Source: Polynucleobacter sp. TSB-Sco08W16
Lineage (GTDB): Bacteria; Pseudomonadota; Gammaproteobacteria; Burkholderiales; Burkholderiaceae
Length of the DNA: 64,000 nucleotides
Assembly (NCBI RefSeq): GCF_018687455.1
Contig: NZ_CP061291.1
Location: forward strand, 62,001-126,000
Direction of reading: 5' to 3'
Shown here in pieces: positions 7,568 to 16,706 of the stretch (positions are counted from its first letter, which is position 1; every line of letters starts with the position of its first letter). The position numbers and the translations under genes are program-made. The notes beneath the pieces were generated by a model. It was not told the DNA's origin and did no database searches. It saw only the letters and a list, made by a program, of their open reading frames with translations.

Positions 7568-8191
7568 GTGGCACGTTACTTAGGGCCTAAGGCCAAATTA
7601 GCACGTCGGGAAGGTACCGACTTATTTTTAAAGAGCGCTCGTCGCGCCCTGTCAGACAAGTGCAAGTTAGATACTAAGCCTGGTCAACATGGTCGTACAT
7701 CCGGCTCAAGAACATCTGATTACGGCAATCAATTGCGTGAAAAGCAAAAGGTCAAGCGTATCTATGGCGTATTAGAGCGTCAGTTCCGTCGTTACTTCGC
7801 AGAAGCTGAGCGTCGTAAGGGCAATACTGGTGAAACATTGCTTCAGTTGTTAGAGTCACGTCTCGATAACGTAGTCTATCGTATGGGTTTTGGTTCTACT
7901 CGCGCTGAAGCGCGTCAGTTGGTTTCCCATTGTGCAATTTTGCTCAATGGCAGCCCTGTGAATATCCCATCAATTCAGGTAAAGCCTGGTGATGTTGTTG
8001 CGATTCGTGAAAAAGCGAAAAAGCAAGCGCGTATTACTGAATCACTCAATTTAGTTGGACAAATGGCAGCTGTTACTTGGGTTTCAGTTGACGCAGCTAA
8101 GCTCGAGGGAACATTTAAGCAAGTGCCTGACCGTGAAGACATCAGCGGTGAAATTAATGAAAGTTTGATCGTCGAATTGTATTCACGCTAA
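7568..8191 (+). CDS. rpsD: 30S ribosomal protein S4
   Basis: 207-residue S4, a primary 16S rRNA assembly protein. The start is GTG at 7568. The N-terminal basic region (KLARREGTDLFLKSARR, KPGQHGR) precedes the S4 RNA-binding domain, with RLDNVVYRMGFGSTRAEARQ at about residues 98-117. The C-terminus GEINESLIVELYSR is intact. It is zinc-free at the N-terminus, since only Cys at about residue 36 is visible there. Confidence 0.97.
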   Translation: MARYLGPKAKLARREGTDLFLKSARRALSDKCKLDTKPGQHGRTSGSRTSDYGNQLREKQKVKRIYGVLERQFRRYFAEAERRKGNTGETLLQLLESRLDNVVYRMGFGSTRAEARQLVSHCAILLNGSPVNIPSIQVKPGDVVAIREKAKKQARITESLNLVGQMAAVTWVSVDAAKLEGTFKQVPDREDISGEINESLIVELYSR

Positions 8192-8214
8192 TTAGGCACT
8201 CTCAAGGAAAAAAT

Positions 8215-9195
8215 ATGCAAACAAATTTGCTCAAGCCAAAAATTATTTCTGTTGAAGCGCTTACCGCCAACCAAGCTAAGGTTGTTATGGAGCCGTTCGA
8301 GCGTGGCTATGGCCACACACTCGGAAATGCATTACGTCGCGTACTCTTGTCCTCGATGGTTGGTTATGCACCAACTGAAGTAGCTATTGCAGGTGTAGTT
8401 CATGAATACTCCACTTTAGATGGAGTGCAAGAAGATGTTGTCAATCTCTTGTTGAACCTCAAAGGTATCGTATTTAAATTGCAGTCCCGTGATGAAGTCA
8501 CTATCAATTTGCGTAAAGAAGGCCCAGGCGTTGTTACTGCAAAAGATATCGATTTGCCACACGATGTAGAAATCATCAATCCTGATCACGTGATCGCTCA
8601 CTTGTCCGCTGGTGGCAAGTTAGACATGCAGATCAAGGTTGAAAAAGGTCGTGGCTACGTTCCAGGTAACGTTCGTCAATACAACGACGAAACTACTAAG
8701 ATCATTGGCCGCATCGTATTGGATGCTTCATTTAGCCCGGTTAGCCGTGTTAGCTATGCCGTTGAGTCTGCTCGTGTTGAGCAACGTACCGACCTTGATC
8801 GTCTCGTAATGACAATCGAAACCAACGGTGTGTTGTCTCCTGAAGAAGCAATTCGCCAGGCTGCTAGCATCTTGGTTGATCAGTTAGTAGTATTCGCAGC
8901 TCTTGAGAGCAGCGAAGTTTCTGGTGATCTCGCACCAAGTCGCTCTTCAATGGTTGATCCTATGTTGATGCGTCCGGTTGATGATCTCGAGCTCACAGTT
9001 CGCTCTGCAAACTGCTTGAAGGCTGAGAACATTTACTACATCGGTGACTTGATTCAACGTACAGAGAATGAATTGTTGAAGACGCCTAATTTGGGTCGTA
9101 AGTCTTTGAATGAAATCAAAGATGTATTGGCTGCTCGTGGTTTAAGTCTTGGCATGAAACTCGAAAGCTGGCCTCCAGCTAACCTCGAGAAATAA
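8215..9195 (+). CDS. rpoA: DNA-directed RNA polymerase alpha subunit
   Basis: 326-residue alpha subunit. The N-terminal assembly domain has the conserved PFERGYGHTLGNALRRVLLSS at about residues 27-47. The C-terminal domain (about 250-320), which contacts UP elements and activators, has the ARSANCLKAENIYYIGDL-like region and RKSLNEIKDVLAARGLSLGM. It has the usual proteobacterial length. AAGGAAAAA precedes the ATG. Confidence 0.98.
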   Translation: MQTNLLKPKIISVEALTANQAKVVMEPFERGYGHTLGNALRRVLLSSMVGYAPTEVAIAGVVHEYSTLDGVQEDVVNLLLNLKGIVFKLQSRDEVTINLRKEGPGVVTAKDIDLPHDVEIINPDHVIAHLSAGGKLDMQIKVEKGRGYVPGNVRQYNDETTKIIGRIVLDASFSPVSRVSYAVESARVEQRTDLDRLVMTIETNGVLSPEEAIRQAASILVDQLVVFAALESSEVSGDLAPSRSSMVDPMLMRPVDDLELTVRSANCLKAENIYYIGDLIQRTENELLKTPNLGRKSLNEIKDVLAARGLSLGMKLESWPPANLEK

Positions 9196-9211
9196 TTAGA
9201 AAGGAAGCATC

Positions 9212-9604
9212 ATGCGTCACGGAAACGGCTTACGCAAACTAAACAGAACATCTTCACATCGCTTGGCGATGCTGCGCAACATGTCCAATTCTCTTTTGGA
9301 GCACGAAGTGATTAAAACCACTTTGCCAAAAGCAAAAGAATTGCGCATGGTTGTTGAGCCCTTGATTACCCTTGGTAAAAAAGACAACTTGGCAAACCGT
9401 CGCTTGGCATTCAATCGCACTCGTGATCGCGATATCGTGACCAAGCTCTTTACAGAGCTCGGCCCACGTTACGCAACCCGTCCAGGTGGCTACCTTCGTA
9501 TTTTGAAGTTCGGCTTCCGTCATGGCGACAATGCCCCAATGGCATTGGTTGAGTTGGTTGATCGTCCAGAAGTTGAAGAAACAACAGTAGCTGAAGAGGC
9601 TTAA
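9212..9604 (+). CDS. rplQ: 50S ribosomal protein L17
   Basis: 130-residue L17, located near the polypeptide exit. It starts MRHGNGLRKLNRTSSHR and contains the family segment EHEVIKTTLPKAKELR. The C-terminus ends in an acidic tail (EVEETTVAEEA), as is common in Burkholderiales. It is the last gene of the alpha operon and is followed 17 nt later by a terminator hairpin. Confidence 0.97.
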   Translation: MRHGNGLRKLNRTSSHRLAMLRNMSNSLLEHEVIKTTLPKAKELRMVVEPLITLGKKDNLANRRLAFNRTRDRDIVTKLFTELGPRYATRPGGYLRILKFGFRHGDNAPMALVELVDRPEVEETTVAEEA

Positions 9605-9621
9605 GTCTCCCAGTTGCATCT

Positions 9622-9651
9622 AAAAGCCAGGCTTCGGTCTGGCTTTTTTAT
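9622..9651 (+). terminator. Intrinsic terminator of the alpha operon
   Basis: AAAGCCAG (9623-9630) pairs with CTGGCTTT (9639-9646) around a GCTTCGGT loop, and the 3' arm runs into six T residues. This is a textbook rho-independent terminator ending the long ribosomal transcription unit before cutA. Confidence 0.88.
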
Positions 9652-9672
9652 TTATAGGTTTATAAATACGGT

Positions 9673-10023
9673 ATGTCTCAAAACCCCTCAGTCAATCCCG
9701 ATCGGCTCCTGATGGTCATTACTAGCCTTCCCAATATGGAGGCTGCTAAAGGCTTAGCTCACGCTCTGGTAGAGGGGAAAATGGCTGCCTGCGTCCAATT
9801 GATGGGTGGTATGAAGTCGGTTTATCGCTGGGAAGGCAAGCTTTGCGAGGAATATGAGGTTCTATTGTCCGCAAAAACTACTGCAAGCAAGTGGCCACAA
9901 ATCTCCCGCTTTATTCAAGCGGAGCATCCATATGATATTCCAGAGATTCTGGCTTTTTCACCCGAGCAATATGCGCAGCAATACGGCGAATGGGTTCAAG
10001 CTGAGGTAAATTCAAAGGCATGA
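9673..10023 (+). CDS. cutA: CutA-like divalent-cation tolerance protein
   Basis: 116-residue CutA1, a trimeric ferredoxin-like cytoplasmic protein linked to copper and divalent-cation tolerance in E. coli, though its molecular role is unsettled. Family motifs are the EGKMAACVQLM segment, the YRWEGKLCEEYEVLLSAKT strand and AEHPYDIPEIL. Its stop overlaps the dsbD start by four nt (ATGA), so the two are translationally coupled. cutA next to dsbD is a common proteobacterial pairing. Confidence 0.93.
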   Translation: MSQNPSVNPDRLLMVITSLPNMEAAKGLAHALVEGKMAACVQLMGGMKSVYRWEGKLCEEYEVLLSAKTTASKWPQISRFIQAEHPYDIPEILAFSPEQYAQQYGEWVQAEVNSKA

Positions 10024-11693
10024 GAATTCCATCGTTTCTGAAAATCGTTTTTGCCTTAATTGTGCTGCTATCAGCACAAGTATTTGCGACTACGGATTTC
10101 TTGCCACCAGAAAAGGCGTTCCGACTAGAAGCTACTTGGTTGGAAAATTCAAATCAAGTAGAGCTTGAGTTCTTGCCTGCCAAGGGTTACTACATCTACC
10201 AAGAATCACTGAAATTTGATGCTGGCACGCAAGCTGGGAAGCTATATAACATCAGACCTCAATTACCTAATGGTGTTGAAAAGTTTGATGAAACTTTTCA
10301 GAAAAAACTGCAGATTTATAAGCAGCCCTTTATGGTTTTGCTGGATATCAAACCCGTTGCTGGAAAACCGACTCATGTTGAAGTCACTTTGCAGGGTTGT
10401 GCCGAGGCGGGCATTTGCTATCCACCTATGACGCTGAAATTCTTATTAGCTGCGCCTGGTGTTAAGGCCGCACCAATACCCGAGGTTCTGGACGGTGCAC
10501 AAGTTTCATCAGGTTCTCAAGCAGAATTTAGCTTGACGGATTTATGGCGTGAGCGCGATGACGTCAATGCCATTGGCCGGTTTCTACAAAGTACCTCCAC
10601 AGCTTATTTATTCTTGGCGTTCTTTGTCTTAGGCTTAGCATTGGCATTTACGCCTTGCGTTTTACCAATGTTGCCAATTCTCTCTAGTGTGATCTTTGGC
10701 ACGCAGGGCGGGCAAGCTGTATCCAAGAGGCGTGCCAGTGTCTTGGCGGCGTCCTATGTCTTGGGTATGGCGCTGGTCTATGCCATGGCTGGCGTACTCA
10801 TGGCAGCCCTTGGAGGGAGCGTACAAAGAGCATTACAAAGCCCATTTGCACTGGCTACTTTTGCGCTATTACTGTTGGCCTTATCTGGCAGCTTATTCGG
10901 CTTGTATGACTTACGCTTACCCCAAGCATGGCATCAGCATGTAGACCGGCTTGCTGGTCGTCAAAAGGGAGGTAGTGTCTTTGGAGCGTTTGCCTTGGGG
11001 GGCATTTCTACTTTGGTAGCTAGCCCTTGTATTACCGCTCCATTGGCAGGTGTTTTAGCTTTTATTGCTCAAACAGGCTCGATCAGTCTGGGCGCAGGAT
11101 TGCTCTTTGTCATGGCGCTGGGAATGGGCTTACCGCTCCTCTTCATTGCAATTGAGGCGCGCATATTAATTCCATCTACCGGTATTTGGATGGTTTGGTT
11201 ACAGCGTACCTTAGGTGTTTTATTGGTTGCCACCGCTGCCTGGATTGCCTCTCCTTTAACTCAAAAAAATGAGCCTATTGGCTCTGTGAAGACCATTAAT
11301 GGGCAGAGTATTCATCAAGTAGGGGATTTATCTTTTGTCGTCATTCATTCGCCGGCAGAGTTAGATGCTCAACTCACAAATGCAAAGCAAGAGCAAAAAA
11401 TAGTATTACTCGATTTTTATGCCGATTGGTGTATCAGTTGCAAAGAAATGGAAGTGAATACTTTTACAAACACTGAAGTGAGCAAAGAGCTAAAGCAATT
11501 TGTTTTATTGCAAGCCGATGTGACAGCAAATAGCCCTGAGAATCAAGCACTATTGAAGCGGTTTGGTTTGTATGGCCCGCCCGGTATTTTGTTCTTCGAT
11601 CAAAGCTCGGGTGAACAAAAAGATCAACGCGTGATTGGTTATATGCCGCCACAGCGCTTTCTAGAGCAATTGCGTAGAATAGTTCGCTACTAA
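10020..11693 (+). CDS. dsbD: Thiol:disulfide interchange protein DsbD
   Basis: 557-residue DsbD, which moves electrons from cytoplasmic thioredoxin to periplasmic partners (DsbC, CcmG and others). A signal peptide precedes the periplasmic alpha domain, with Cys127 and Cys133 (GCAEAGICYPP). The central eight-segment membrane domain has TPCVLP (Cys213) and SPCITAPL (Cys337). The C-terminal thioredoxin-like gamma domain has the redox site WCISC at 470-474. All six catalytic cysteines are present. It probably supports the c-type cytochromes encoded nearby, which is inference. Confidence 0.95.
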   Translation: MRIPSFLKIVFALIVLLSAQVFATTDFLPPEKAFRLEATWLENSNQVELEFLPAKGYYIYQESLKFDAGTQAGKLYNIRPQLPNGVEKFDETFQKKLQIYKQPFMVLLDIKPVAGKPTHVEVTLQGCAEAGICYPPMTLKFLLAAPGVKAAPIPEVLDGAQVSSGSQAEFSLTDLWRERDDVNAIGRFLQSTSTAYLFLAFFVLGLALAFTPCVLPMLPILSSVIFGTQGGQAVSKRRASVLAASYVLGMALVYAMAGVLMAALGGSVQRALQSPFALATFALLLLALSGSLFGLYDLRLPQAWHQHVDRLAGRQKGGSVFGAFALGGISTLVASPCITAPLAGVLAFIAQTGSISLGAGLLFVMALGMGLPLLFIAIEARILIPSTGIWMVWLQRTLGVLLVATAAWIASPLTQKNEPIGSVKTINGQSIHQVGDLSFVVIHSPAELDAQLTNAKQEQKIVLLDFYADWCISCKEMEVNTFTNTEVSKELKQFVLLQADVTANSPENQALLKRFGLYGPPGILFFDQSSGEQKDQRVIGYMPPQRFLEQLRRIVRY

Positions 11694-11697
11694 AGCG

Positions 11698-12186
11698 ATG
11701 GCAAAAGTCTCCGGTATTTTCATTGCATCGAGCGCTGGTGAGTCAATGCTTCAAAAGAGCTTTGTGAAGATGCTTCCCAATGTTGGGATTGACGGTGATC
11801 GGTATGCGCTTGGCTTGGGGGCATATTCAAAGGGATTACCAACAAAGATAAGGGATATCTCGCTGATTACGCGAGCGGGAATCGATGCGGCAAATCAGGA
11901 ATTAAAGTTGCTGGGCCTAGATCCATTTCTGGACTATGAAACCAGAAGAAATATTGTTATTGAGGGCTTAAGCTCGCAACTCTTAAATAACTTAGTTGGC
12001 AAAGAATTTTATTTGGGCAAGCTTAAACTGAGGGCTACTGAGTTATGCATTCCATGCGAGCGCCCATCCAAACTCTCCAAGAAAAAAGATTTTCTTAAGG
12101 CGTTTGAGGGTAGAGGCGGAATTAGGGCTCAAATATTAGAGGCAGGCGAGATCAAGCTTGGCGACCTACTTACTGAATATTATTGA
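11698..12186 (+). CDS. MOSC domain-containing protein
   Basis: 162-residue stand-alone MOSC protein, a beta-barrel family related to molybdenum-cofactor sulfurase C-terminal domains and to YiiM/YuaD-type proteins. The GIDGDRYALGLG segment (about 31-42), the RRNIVIEG strand and the single conserved cysteine motif LCIPCERPSKL (about 115-125) are visible. Substrate is unknown; the family is linked to molybdopterin-dependent sulfur or N-hydroxyl chemistry. It starts four nt after dsbD and overlaps the convergent hemB by seven nt. Confidence 0.82.
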   Translation: MAKVSGIFIASSAGESMLQKSFVKMLPNVGIDGDRYALGLGAYSKGLPTKIRDISLITRAGIDAANQELKLLGLDPFLDYETRRNIVIEGLSSQLLNNLVGKEFYLGKLKLRATELCIPCERPSKLSKKKDFLKAFEGRGGIRAQILEAGEIKLGDLLTEYY

Positions 12187-13199
12187 TTTGACTGAATGAG
12201 TCTAGCCGCCTCTAGAGCAAAGTAAGTGAGAACACCATTAGCGCCGGCACGTTTAAATGCGAGTAAAGATTCCATCATGACGGCGTCATGATCAAGCCAA
12301 CCATTTTGGGCGGCAGCTTTGAGCATGGCATATTCTCCGCTTACTTGATAAGCGTAAGTGGGGTAATTAAATTCTTCTCTAACACGGCGCACGATGTCTA
12401 AATAGGGCATGCCAGGCTTCACCATGACCATATCCGCACCTTCGCTGATATCAAGTGCAACCTCTCGCAAAGCCTCGTCACCATTGGCGCAATCCATCTG
12501 ATAAGTTTTTTTATCTGCCTTACCTAAGTTTTTTGCCGAGCCAACCGCGTCTCTAAATGGACCATAAAAAGCAGATGCATATTTGGCGGAATAAGCCATG
12601 ATGCGAGTATGAATTAAATTCTTCTGCTCAAGCGCTTCCCGAATTTTTCCAATACGACCATCCATCATGTCTGATGGCGCAACGATATCAACCCCAGCTT
12701 CTGCCTGTACAAGAGCTTGCTTCACTAAGATTGCAGTGGTCTCATCATTGAGAATGCGACCTTGATCATCTAGTACGCCATCTTGGCCATGGCTTGTATA
12801 CGGATCGAGCGCAACGTCGGTCATGATGCCTAAAGTTGGAAAGCGTTTTTTGAGTTCACGAACAGCCGTTGGAATAAGCCCGGATGGATTAAAGGCTTCT
12901 TTCCCATCGGGGGTCTTTAAGGATGCATCGATGACCGGAAAGAGTGCTAAGACTGGGATTCTGAGCTCGACACATTCTTTTGCAACTGGAATGAGAAGAT
13001 CTAATGAAACACGATTTACGCCAGGCATTGAGGCAACAGCCTCCGACTTGCCTTGACCCTCTAGAAGAAAAACTGGATAAATGAGATCGCTTGCTGAAAC
13101 CGAGTTTTCCTGCATTAGACGACGCGACCAACCATCACGTCGCATGCGACGCGGGCGATGACTTGGAAAGTTGAGCAAAGCGTTAACTGGTGATTTCAT
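12180..13199 (-). CDS. hemB: Delta-aminolevulinic acid dehydratase (porphobilinogen synthase)
   Basis: HemB condenses two 5-aminolevulinate molecules into porphobilinogen in haem synthesis. The two Schiff-base lysines are visible in AYSAKYASAFYGP and MVMVKPGMPYLDIV. The metal region reads DVALDPYTSHGQDGVL. It therefore lacks the cysteine triad of zinc enzymes and fits the Mg2+-type, as in other Burkholderiales. The frame extends to a TTG at 13220. The ATG codons at 13205 or 13199 are more likely starts, and either overlaps the end of engB. Confidence 0.94.
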   Translation of the reverse strand: MKSPVNALLNFPSHRPRRMRRDGWSRRLMQENSVSASDLIYPVFLLEGQGKSEAVASMPGVNRVSLDLLIPVAKECVELRIPVLALFPVIDASLKTPDGKEAFNPSGLIPTAVRELKKRFPTLGIMTDVALDPYTSHGQDGVLDDQGRILNDETTAILVKQALVQAEAGVDIVAPSDMMDGRIGKIREALEQKNLIHTRIMAYSAKYASAFYGPFRDAVGSAKNLGKADKKTYQMDCANGDEALREVALDISEGADMVMVKPGMPYLDIVRRVREEFNYPTYAYQVSGEYAMLKAAAQNGWLDHDAVMMESLLAFKRAGANGVLTYFALEAARLIQSNQ

Positions 13200-13848
13200 C
13201 TTCATGGGTTTCTGCTTCAAATAGCCATTTAATAATTAAATTATCTGCCTCTTCAAGACCAATGCGTTTGGTGCTAGAGAATAATTGTGCCGTAAGTTGC
13301 TTTGATTCTCCCGTGCCATCAGGCAAAGCAGGGTCATATTGTTGTAGTTGCTTGCGCACAGCTTCAAGAGCATGTTTACATTCACTCTTATTGAGTTTGT
13401 CGCATTTGCTGAGCAAAATATGGATCGGCTTACCGGTTGGCACGAACCATTGAATCATTTGTTCATCCAGATCGGTTATTCCCCGGCGAGAGTCCACGAT
13501 CAGTACCATGCCGACCAATTGCTCACGCTCCTGTAAATAGTCGCTTAGAAGGGCATTCCAGTGATATTTGGTCTCATGATTGACCGCAGCGTAGCCATAG
13601 CCTGGTAAATCGACTAAGTAAGCCAAAAGGTCATCTTTTGCAAAGATTCCAAAATAATTGATATGTTGGGTGCGTCCTGGGGTTTTACTAGCAAAAGCGA
13701 GTCTTTTTTGGTTGCAAAGGACATTCAGGGCGCTGGATTTACCCGCATTTGAGCGACCAGCAAAGGCCACCTCCCGCAAGGGGGTAGCAGGCAGGCAATG
13801 GGTGTCATTGACTGTAGTGGCGAATCGGGCTTGAAAGAGTTTAGACAT
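13183..13848 (-). CDS. engB: Ribosome biogenesis GTPase EngB (YihA/YsxC)
   Basis: 221-residue single-domain GTPase required for 50S assembly and septum-related growth. The G motifs are G1 GRSNAGKSSALN (about 31-42), G3 DLPGYG, G4 SKCD and G5 SST. AGGA lies just before the ATG and a TACAAT -10-like hexamer (13860-13865, minus strand) is about 12 nt from the start, implying a very short leader. It is transcribed with hemB, which it overlaps. Confidence 0.94.
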   Translation of the reverse strand: MSKLFQARFATTVNDTHCLPATPLREVAFAGRSNAGKSSALNVLCNQKRLAFASKTPGRTQHINYFGIFAKDDLLAYLVDLPGYGYAAVNHETKYHWNALLSDYLQEREQLVGMVLIVDSRRGITDLDEQMIQWFVPTGKPIHILLSKCDKLNKSECKHALEAVRKQLQQYDPALPDGTGESKQLTAQLFSSTKRIGLEEADNLIIKWLFEAETHEDEITS

Positions 13849-13962
13849 GTCCTGAAGCTATTGTAAAATCACGCAAAATCATGAAATATCTCATGGTGTT
13901 GGGTAAAAGGTTGTAAATGTAGGGCCCAAACACTTTTAGGAATTTTTGCCAAGGTAAACATA

Positions 13963-14706
13963 ATGCGTCAAACCTCTCAAATCTCCAAATTCACTAGCTT
14001 GCGTGCTGGATTTGCAGTCCTCTCTATTTTCGCCCTGATCGGTGTTTCTGTTCCAGCTAATGCGGCTGATGCTGCTCCTATGGCGCCTGCAGCAGAGGCA
14101 GCACCTGCTGCCGAAGTAAAGGTGGCAGTTCCAGGCAAGCCAAAGGCTGATTTAGCCGCTGGTGAAGCATTGTATTCAGCTGGTGATGCAACTCGGGGTG
14201 TAACTGCTTGTATTACCTGCCACGGTCCCAAAGGACAAAGTGCAGTGGGTACATGGCCGAAACTTTCTGCTCAGCATGCCGCTTACCTCACTAAGCAATT
14301 GAAAAACTTCAAAGAAGGTACTCGTGCCAATGCAATCATGATGGGTATGGCTGCTACTTTGACAGAGCAAGACATGATTAATATTTCAGCGTTCTTGGTA
14401 AAGCAACCAGTCTCACAAGGCGTTGCTCAAAATAAAGACACTATCGAGTTGGGTCAAAGCATTTATCGCGGCGGTATCGCTGCTAAAGGCGTTCCTGCTT
14501 GTGCTGCTTGTCATAGTCCAAACGGTGCTGGCATTCCTGCTCAATATCCACGCTTAGGTGGTCAGTGGGCTGACTATACATACGCCCAGTTAGTGGCATT
14601 TGGTAACGGTACGCGTAAGAATGGCCCAATGATGACTACCATTGCTGGCAAGCTTTCAGATGCAGAAATGAAAGCCGTTTCTGACTACATGGCTGGATTA
14701 CATTAA
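13963..14706 (+). CDS. Dihaem cytochrome c4
   Basis: 247-residue periplasmic or membrane-associated cytochrome c4, an electron carrier from the bc1 complex to terminal oxidases. A signal peptide ends near ANA-AD, followed by an Ala/Pro-rich linker and two class I cytochrome c domains. The haem-binding CxxCH sites are CITCH at 83-87 and CAACH at 180-184. Axial methionines are probably in the GMAA and PMMTT segments. It is divergent from engB and shares a strong terminator with convergent lysA. Confidence 0.92.
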   Translation: MRQTSQISKFTSLRAGFAVLSIFALIGVSVPANAADAAPMAPAAEAAPAAEVKVAVPGKPKADLAAGEALYSAGDATRGVTACITCHGPKGQSAVGTWPKLSAQHAAYLTKQLKNFKEGTRANAIMMGMAATLTEQDMINISAFLVKQPVSQGVAQNKDTIELGQSIYRGGIAAKGVPACAACHSPNGAGIPAQYPRLGGQWADYTYAQLVAFGNGTRKNGPMMTTIAGKLSDAEMKAVSDYMAGLH

Positions 14707-14722
14707 GTATTGATAGATCTTC

Positions 14723-14759
14723 AAATAAAAACCCCGCTCAAGAAGCGGGGTTTTTATTT
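14723..14759. terminator. Bidirectional terminator between cytochrome c4 and lysA
   Basis: An almost perfect 16-bp inverted repeat, AAATAAAAACCCCGCT with AGCGGGGTTTTTATTT, around a five-base loop. Poly-A and poly-T flanks make it work in both directions, which suits the convergent gene pair. Confidence 0.92.
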
Positions 14760-14777
14760 GTCTAAATCTGTTTGAGA

Positions 14778-16076
14778 TTATTTTGGCAAAACTGTTTCAG
14801 TAGCGAATAAGTCAGCTGTTTTTTCGCGCGCACGAATAACATACGCATTTTTTCCATCAACCATAATCTCTGCCGGCTTTGGGCGAGTATTGTAGTTCGA
14901 TGCCATCACAAATCCATAAGCACCAGCCGAGAGGATTGCTAATAGATCGCCTTCTTCAACTGCAAGATGACGATCTCTTCCAAGCCAGTCGCCTGATTCG
15001 CAAACTGGACCAACGATGTCATAAGTCAGGCTCTTTGTTTGCTTGGCTTGCACCGGCACGATGCCATGGTGAGCTTCATAAAGAGCTGGACGCATGAGCT
15101 CAGTCATCGCGGCATCGACAATGCAGAAGTTTTTCTCGGCGCCTGGCTTAAGATATTCGACGGTTGTCAAAAGCACGCCAGCATTGCCTACTAGTGAGCG
15201 CCCAGGCTCGAGTACTACGTCTAGATGGTCAAAGCCGCGTTCAGCTACATGGTTTAGCAGGGTATTGGTGAACTCAGTAATGTCAGGTGGAGTTTCATCA
15301 CTATAAGAAATACCGAGTCCGCCGCCAAGATCCAGATGATGAATCACAATGCCTTCTCTTTTGAGGTGTTCTACTAGATCTAATACCTTATCCAGGGCAT
15401 CTAAGTAAGGTGCGGTAGTAGTGATCTGCGACCCAATATGACAGTCAATTCCGACTACATCAATCTGTGAAAGTTGCGATGCTTCACGATAGGTTTTTAA
15501 AACTTCGTGATACGCGATACCAAATTTATTTCCTTTTAAACCCGTAGAAATATAGGGGTGAGTTTGTGCATCTACATCAGGATTCACGCGTAAAGAAATT
15601 GGGGCACGGCAGTTTAATTTCGTAGCAACACGATTAATGTTGTGTAGTTCAGCAATTGATTCAACATTGATGCATTTAACGCCAGCCTGCAAAGCGGTTG
15701 CGATTTCTGCAGAAGATTTACCAACGCCAGCAAACACAAGGCTTTTGGGATCAGCGCCAATAGCTAGGGCACGGGCTAATTCACCGCCGCTAACTAAGTC
15801 AAAACCAGCGCCCAAATTTTTAAAGCAATCGATGACTGCTAAATTGCTATTGGCTTTCATGGCGTAGTGCACACGCGCACGACGCTTACCTTTGGAATCA
15901 ATACAAGCTTTGTCATAGGCCTGGTAAGCCTCAGTCAACGCTTTTTTACTGTAGACATAAAGTGGCGTACCAAACTCTTTTGCCAAATCTGCTAATGGAA
16001 TTTCTTCGGCATACCAATTGCCATTGCGTTCAGTAAAGCCAGATAAGTGAGGAATAGGAATTGCTTTACTAGTCAT
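14778..16076 (-). CDS. lysA: Diaminopimelate decarboxylase
   Basis: 432-residue PLP enzyme of fold type III that converts meso-diaminopimelate to lysine. The PLP lysine is in HYAMKANSN. Also visible are the phosphate-binding GGGLGIS, HIGSQI, and the C-terminal active-site block PVCESGDWLGRDR with GAYGFVMASNYN. Its ATG shares one base with the lptM stop (TAATG), so the two are coupled. The lptM-lysA pair is conserved in many proteobacteria. Confidence 0.96.
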   Translation of the reverse strand: MTSKAIPIPHLSGFTERNGNWYAEEIPLADLAKEFGTPLYVYSKKALTEAYQAYDKACIDSKGKRRARVHYAMKANSNLAVIDCFKNLGAGFDLVSGGELARALAIGADPKSLVFAGVGKSSAEIATALQAGVKCINVESIAELHNINRVATKLNCRAPISLRVNPDVDAQTHPYISTGLKGNKFGIAYHEVLKTYREASQLSQIDVVGIDCHIGSQITTTAPYLDALDKVLDLVEHLKREGIVIHHLDLGGGLGISYSDETPPDITEFTNTLLNHVAERGFDHLDVVLEPGRSLVGNAGVLLTTVEYLKPGAEKNFCIVDAAMTELMRPALYEAHHGIVPVQAKQTKSLTYDIVGPVCESGDWLGRDRHLAVEEGDLLAILSAGAYGFVMASNYNTRPKPAEIMVDGKNAYVIRAREKTADLFATETVLPK

Positions 16077-16267
16077 TAATTAGCCGGGGAAGAGGGGTTG
16101 GTGCTAGCAGGAGTCTGGGGCGGATACAACTTACCCTTAGGCTCAGGATCGGTAGGCGGTGTAGGAGCAGGGGGTACATTTGGCATATATAGAGGCCCCC
16201 TAACCCCACATCCTACAAGGGATATTAGGAGGCTAATACCGAGGGCTCTATTAAGAATCGCTATCAT
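16076..16267 (-). CDS. lptM: LPS translocon maturation chaperone LptM (YifL-like lipoprotein)
   Basis: 63-residue small lipoprotein. The signal peptide ends in the lipobox LVGC, so Cys20 is the lipidated residue. The conserved GxRGPLYMP segment follows at once, then a proline/threonine-rich tail. LptM assists disulfide maturation of LptD in E. coli. The GCG-RGPLY signature and linkage to lysA and cyaY support the call. Confidence 0.85.
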   Translation of the reverse strand: MIAILNRALGISLLISLVGCGVRGPLYMPNVPPAPTPPTDPEPKGKLYPPQTPASTNPSSPAN

Positions 16268-16314
16268 GAATGTCTCTAAAACGAATGATTGAATATAGCA
16301 TGCAGGACTCTGTT

Positions 16315-16698
16315 ATGAATCCAAATAATTCAGGCGTAGAAACCATTGATGACAAGCAGTTCTACCAATTGGGTAGCAATCTGTTGCAGTCGATTGAAGT
16401 TGCGCTGGAAGCTGCAGACGACGCATTAGATCTTGATTTGGATGTGGAGCGCCAGGGCGGAAATGTCATCAATATTCGCTTTCGGGATAAAAGCGTCATT
16501 GTGGTCAATACCCAGCCACCACTTCATGAAATTTGGGTGGCTGCTAAATCAGGCGGTTACCACTATCGCTGGGCTGGCACAGTAGCTCAACCCCTGTGGC
16601 TTGATACCAAAACTGGTAAAGAGCTCTTAAGTGACTTATCAGAATTTGCTAGTGCCCAAGCTGGGCAGACATTGAAGATCGGATTGATCAAATCCTAA
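16315..16698 (+). CDS. cyaY: Iron-sulfur cluster assembly regulator CyaY (frataxin)
   Basis: Bacterial frataxin, an iron-binding modulator of the IscS/IscU machinery. The acidic first helix (EVALEAADDALDLDLDVE) and the strands NVINIRFRDKSVIVVN and QPPLHEIWVAAKSGGYHY are diagnostic. The frame is open to an ATG at 16270, but that start would abut the lptM start and exceed family length. The ATG at 16315 has AGGA upstream and gives 127 residues. The start is uncertain between 16300 and 16315. Confidence 0.9.
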   Translation: MNPNNSGVETIDDKQFYQLGSNLLQSIEVALEAADDALDLDLDVERQGGNVINIRFRDKSVIVVNTQPPLHEIWVAAKSGGYHYRWAGTVAQPLWLDTKTGKELLSDLSEFASAQAGQTLKIGLIKS

Positions 16699-16706
16699 TG
16701 CGCTGC

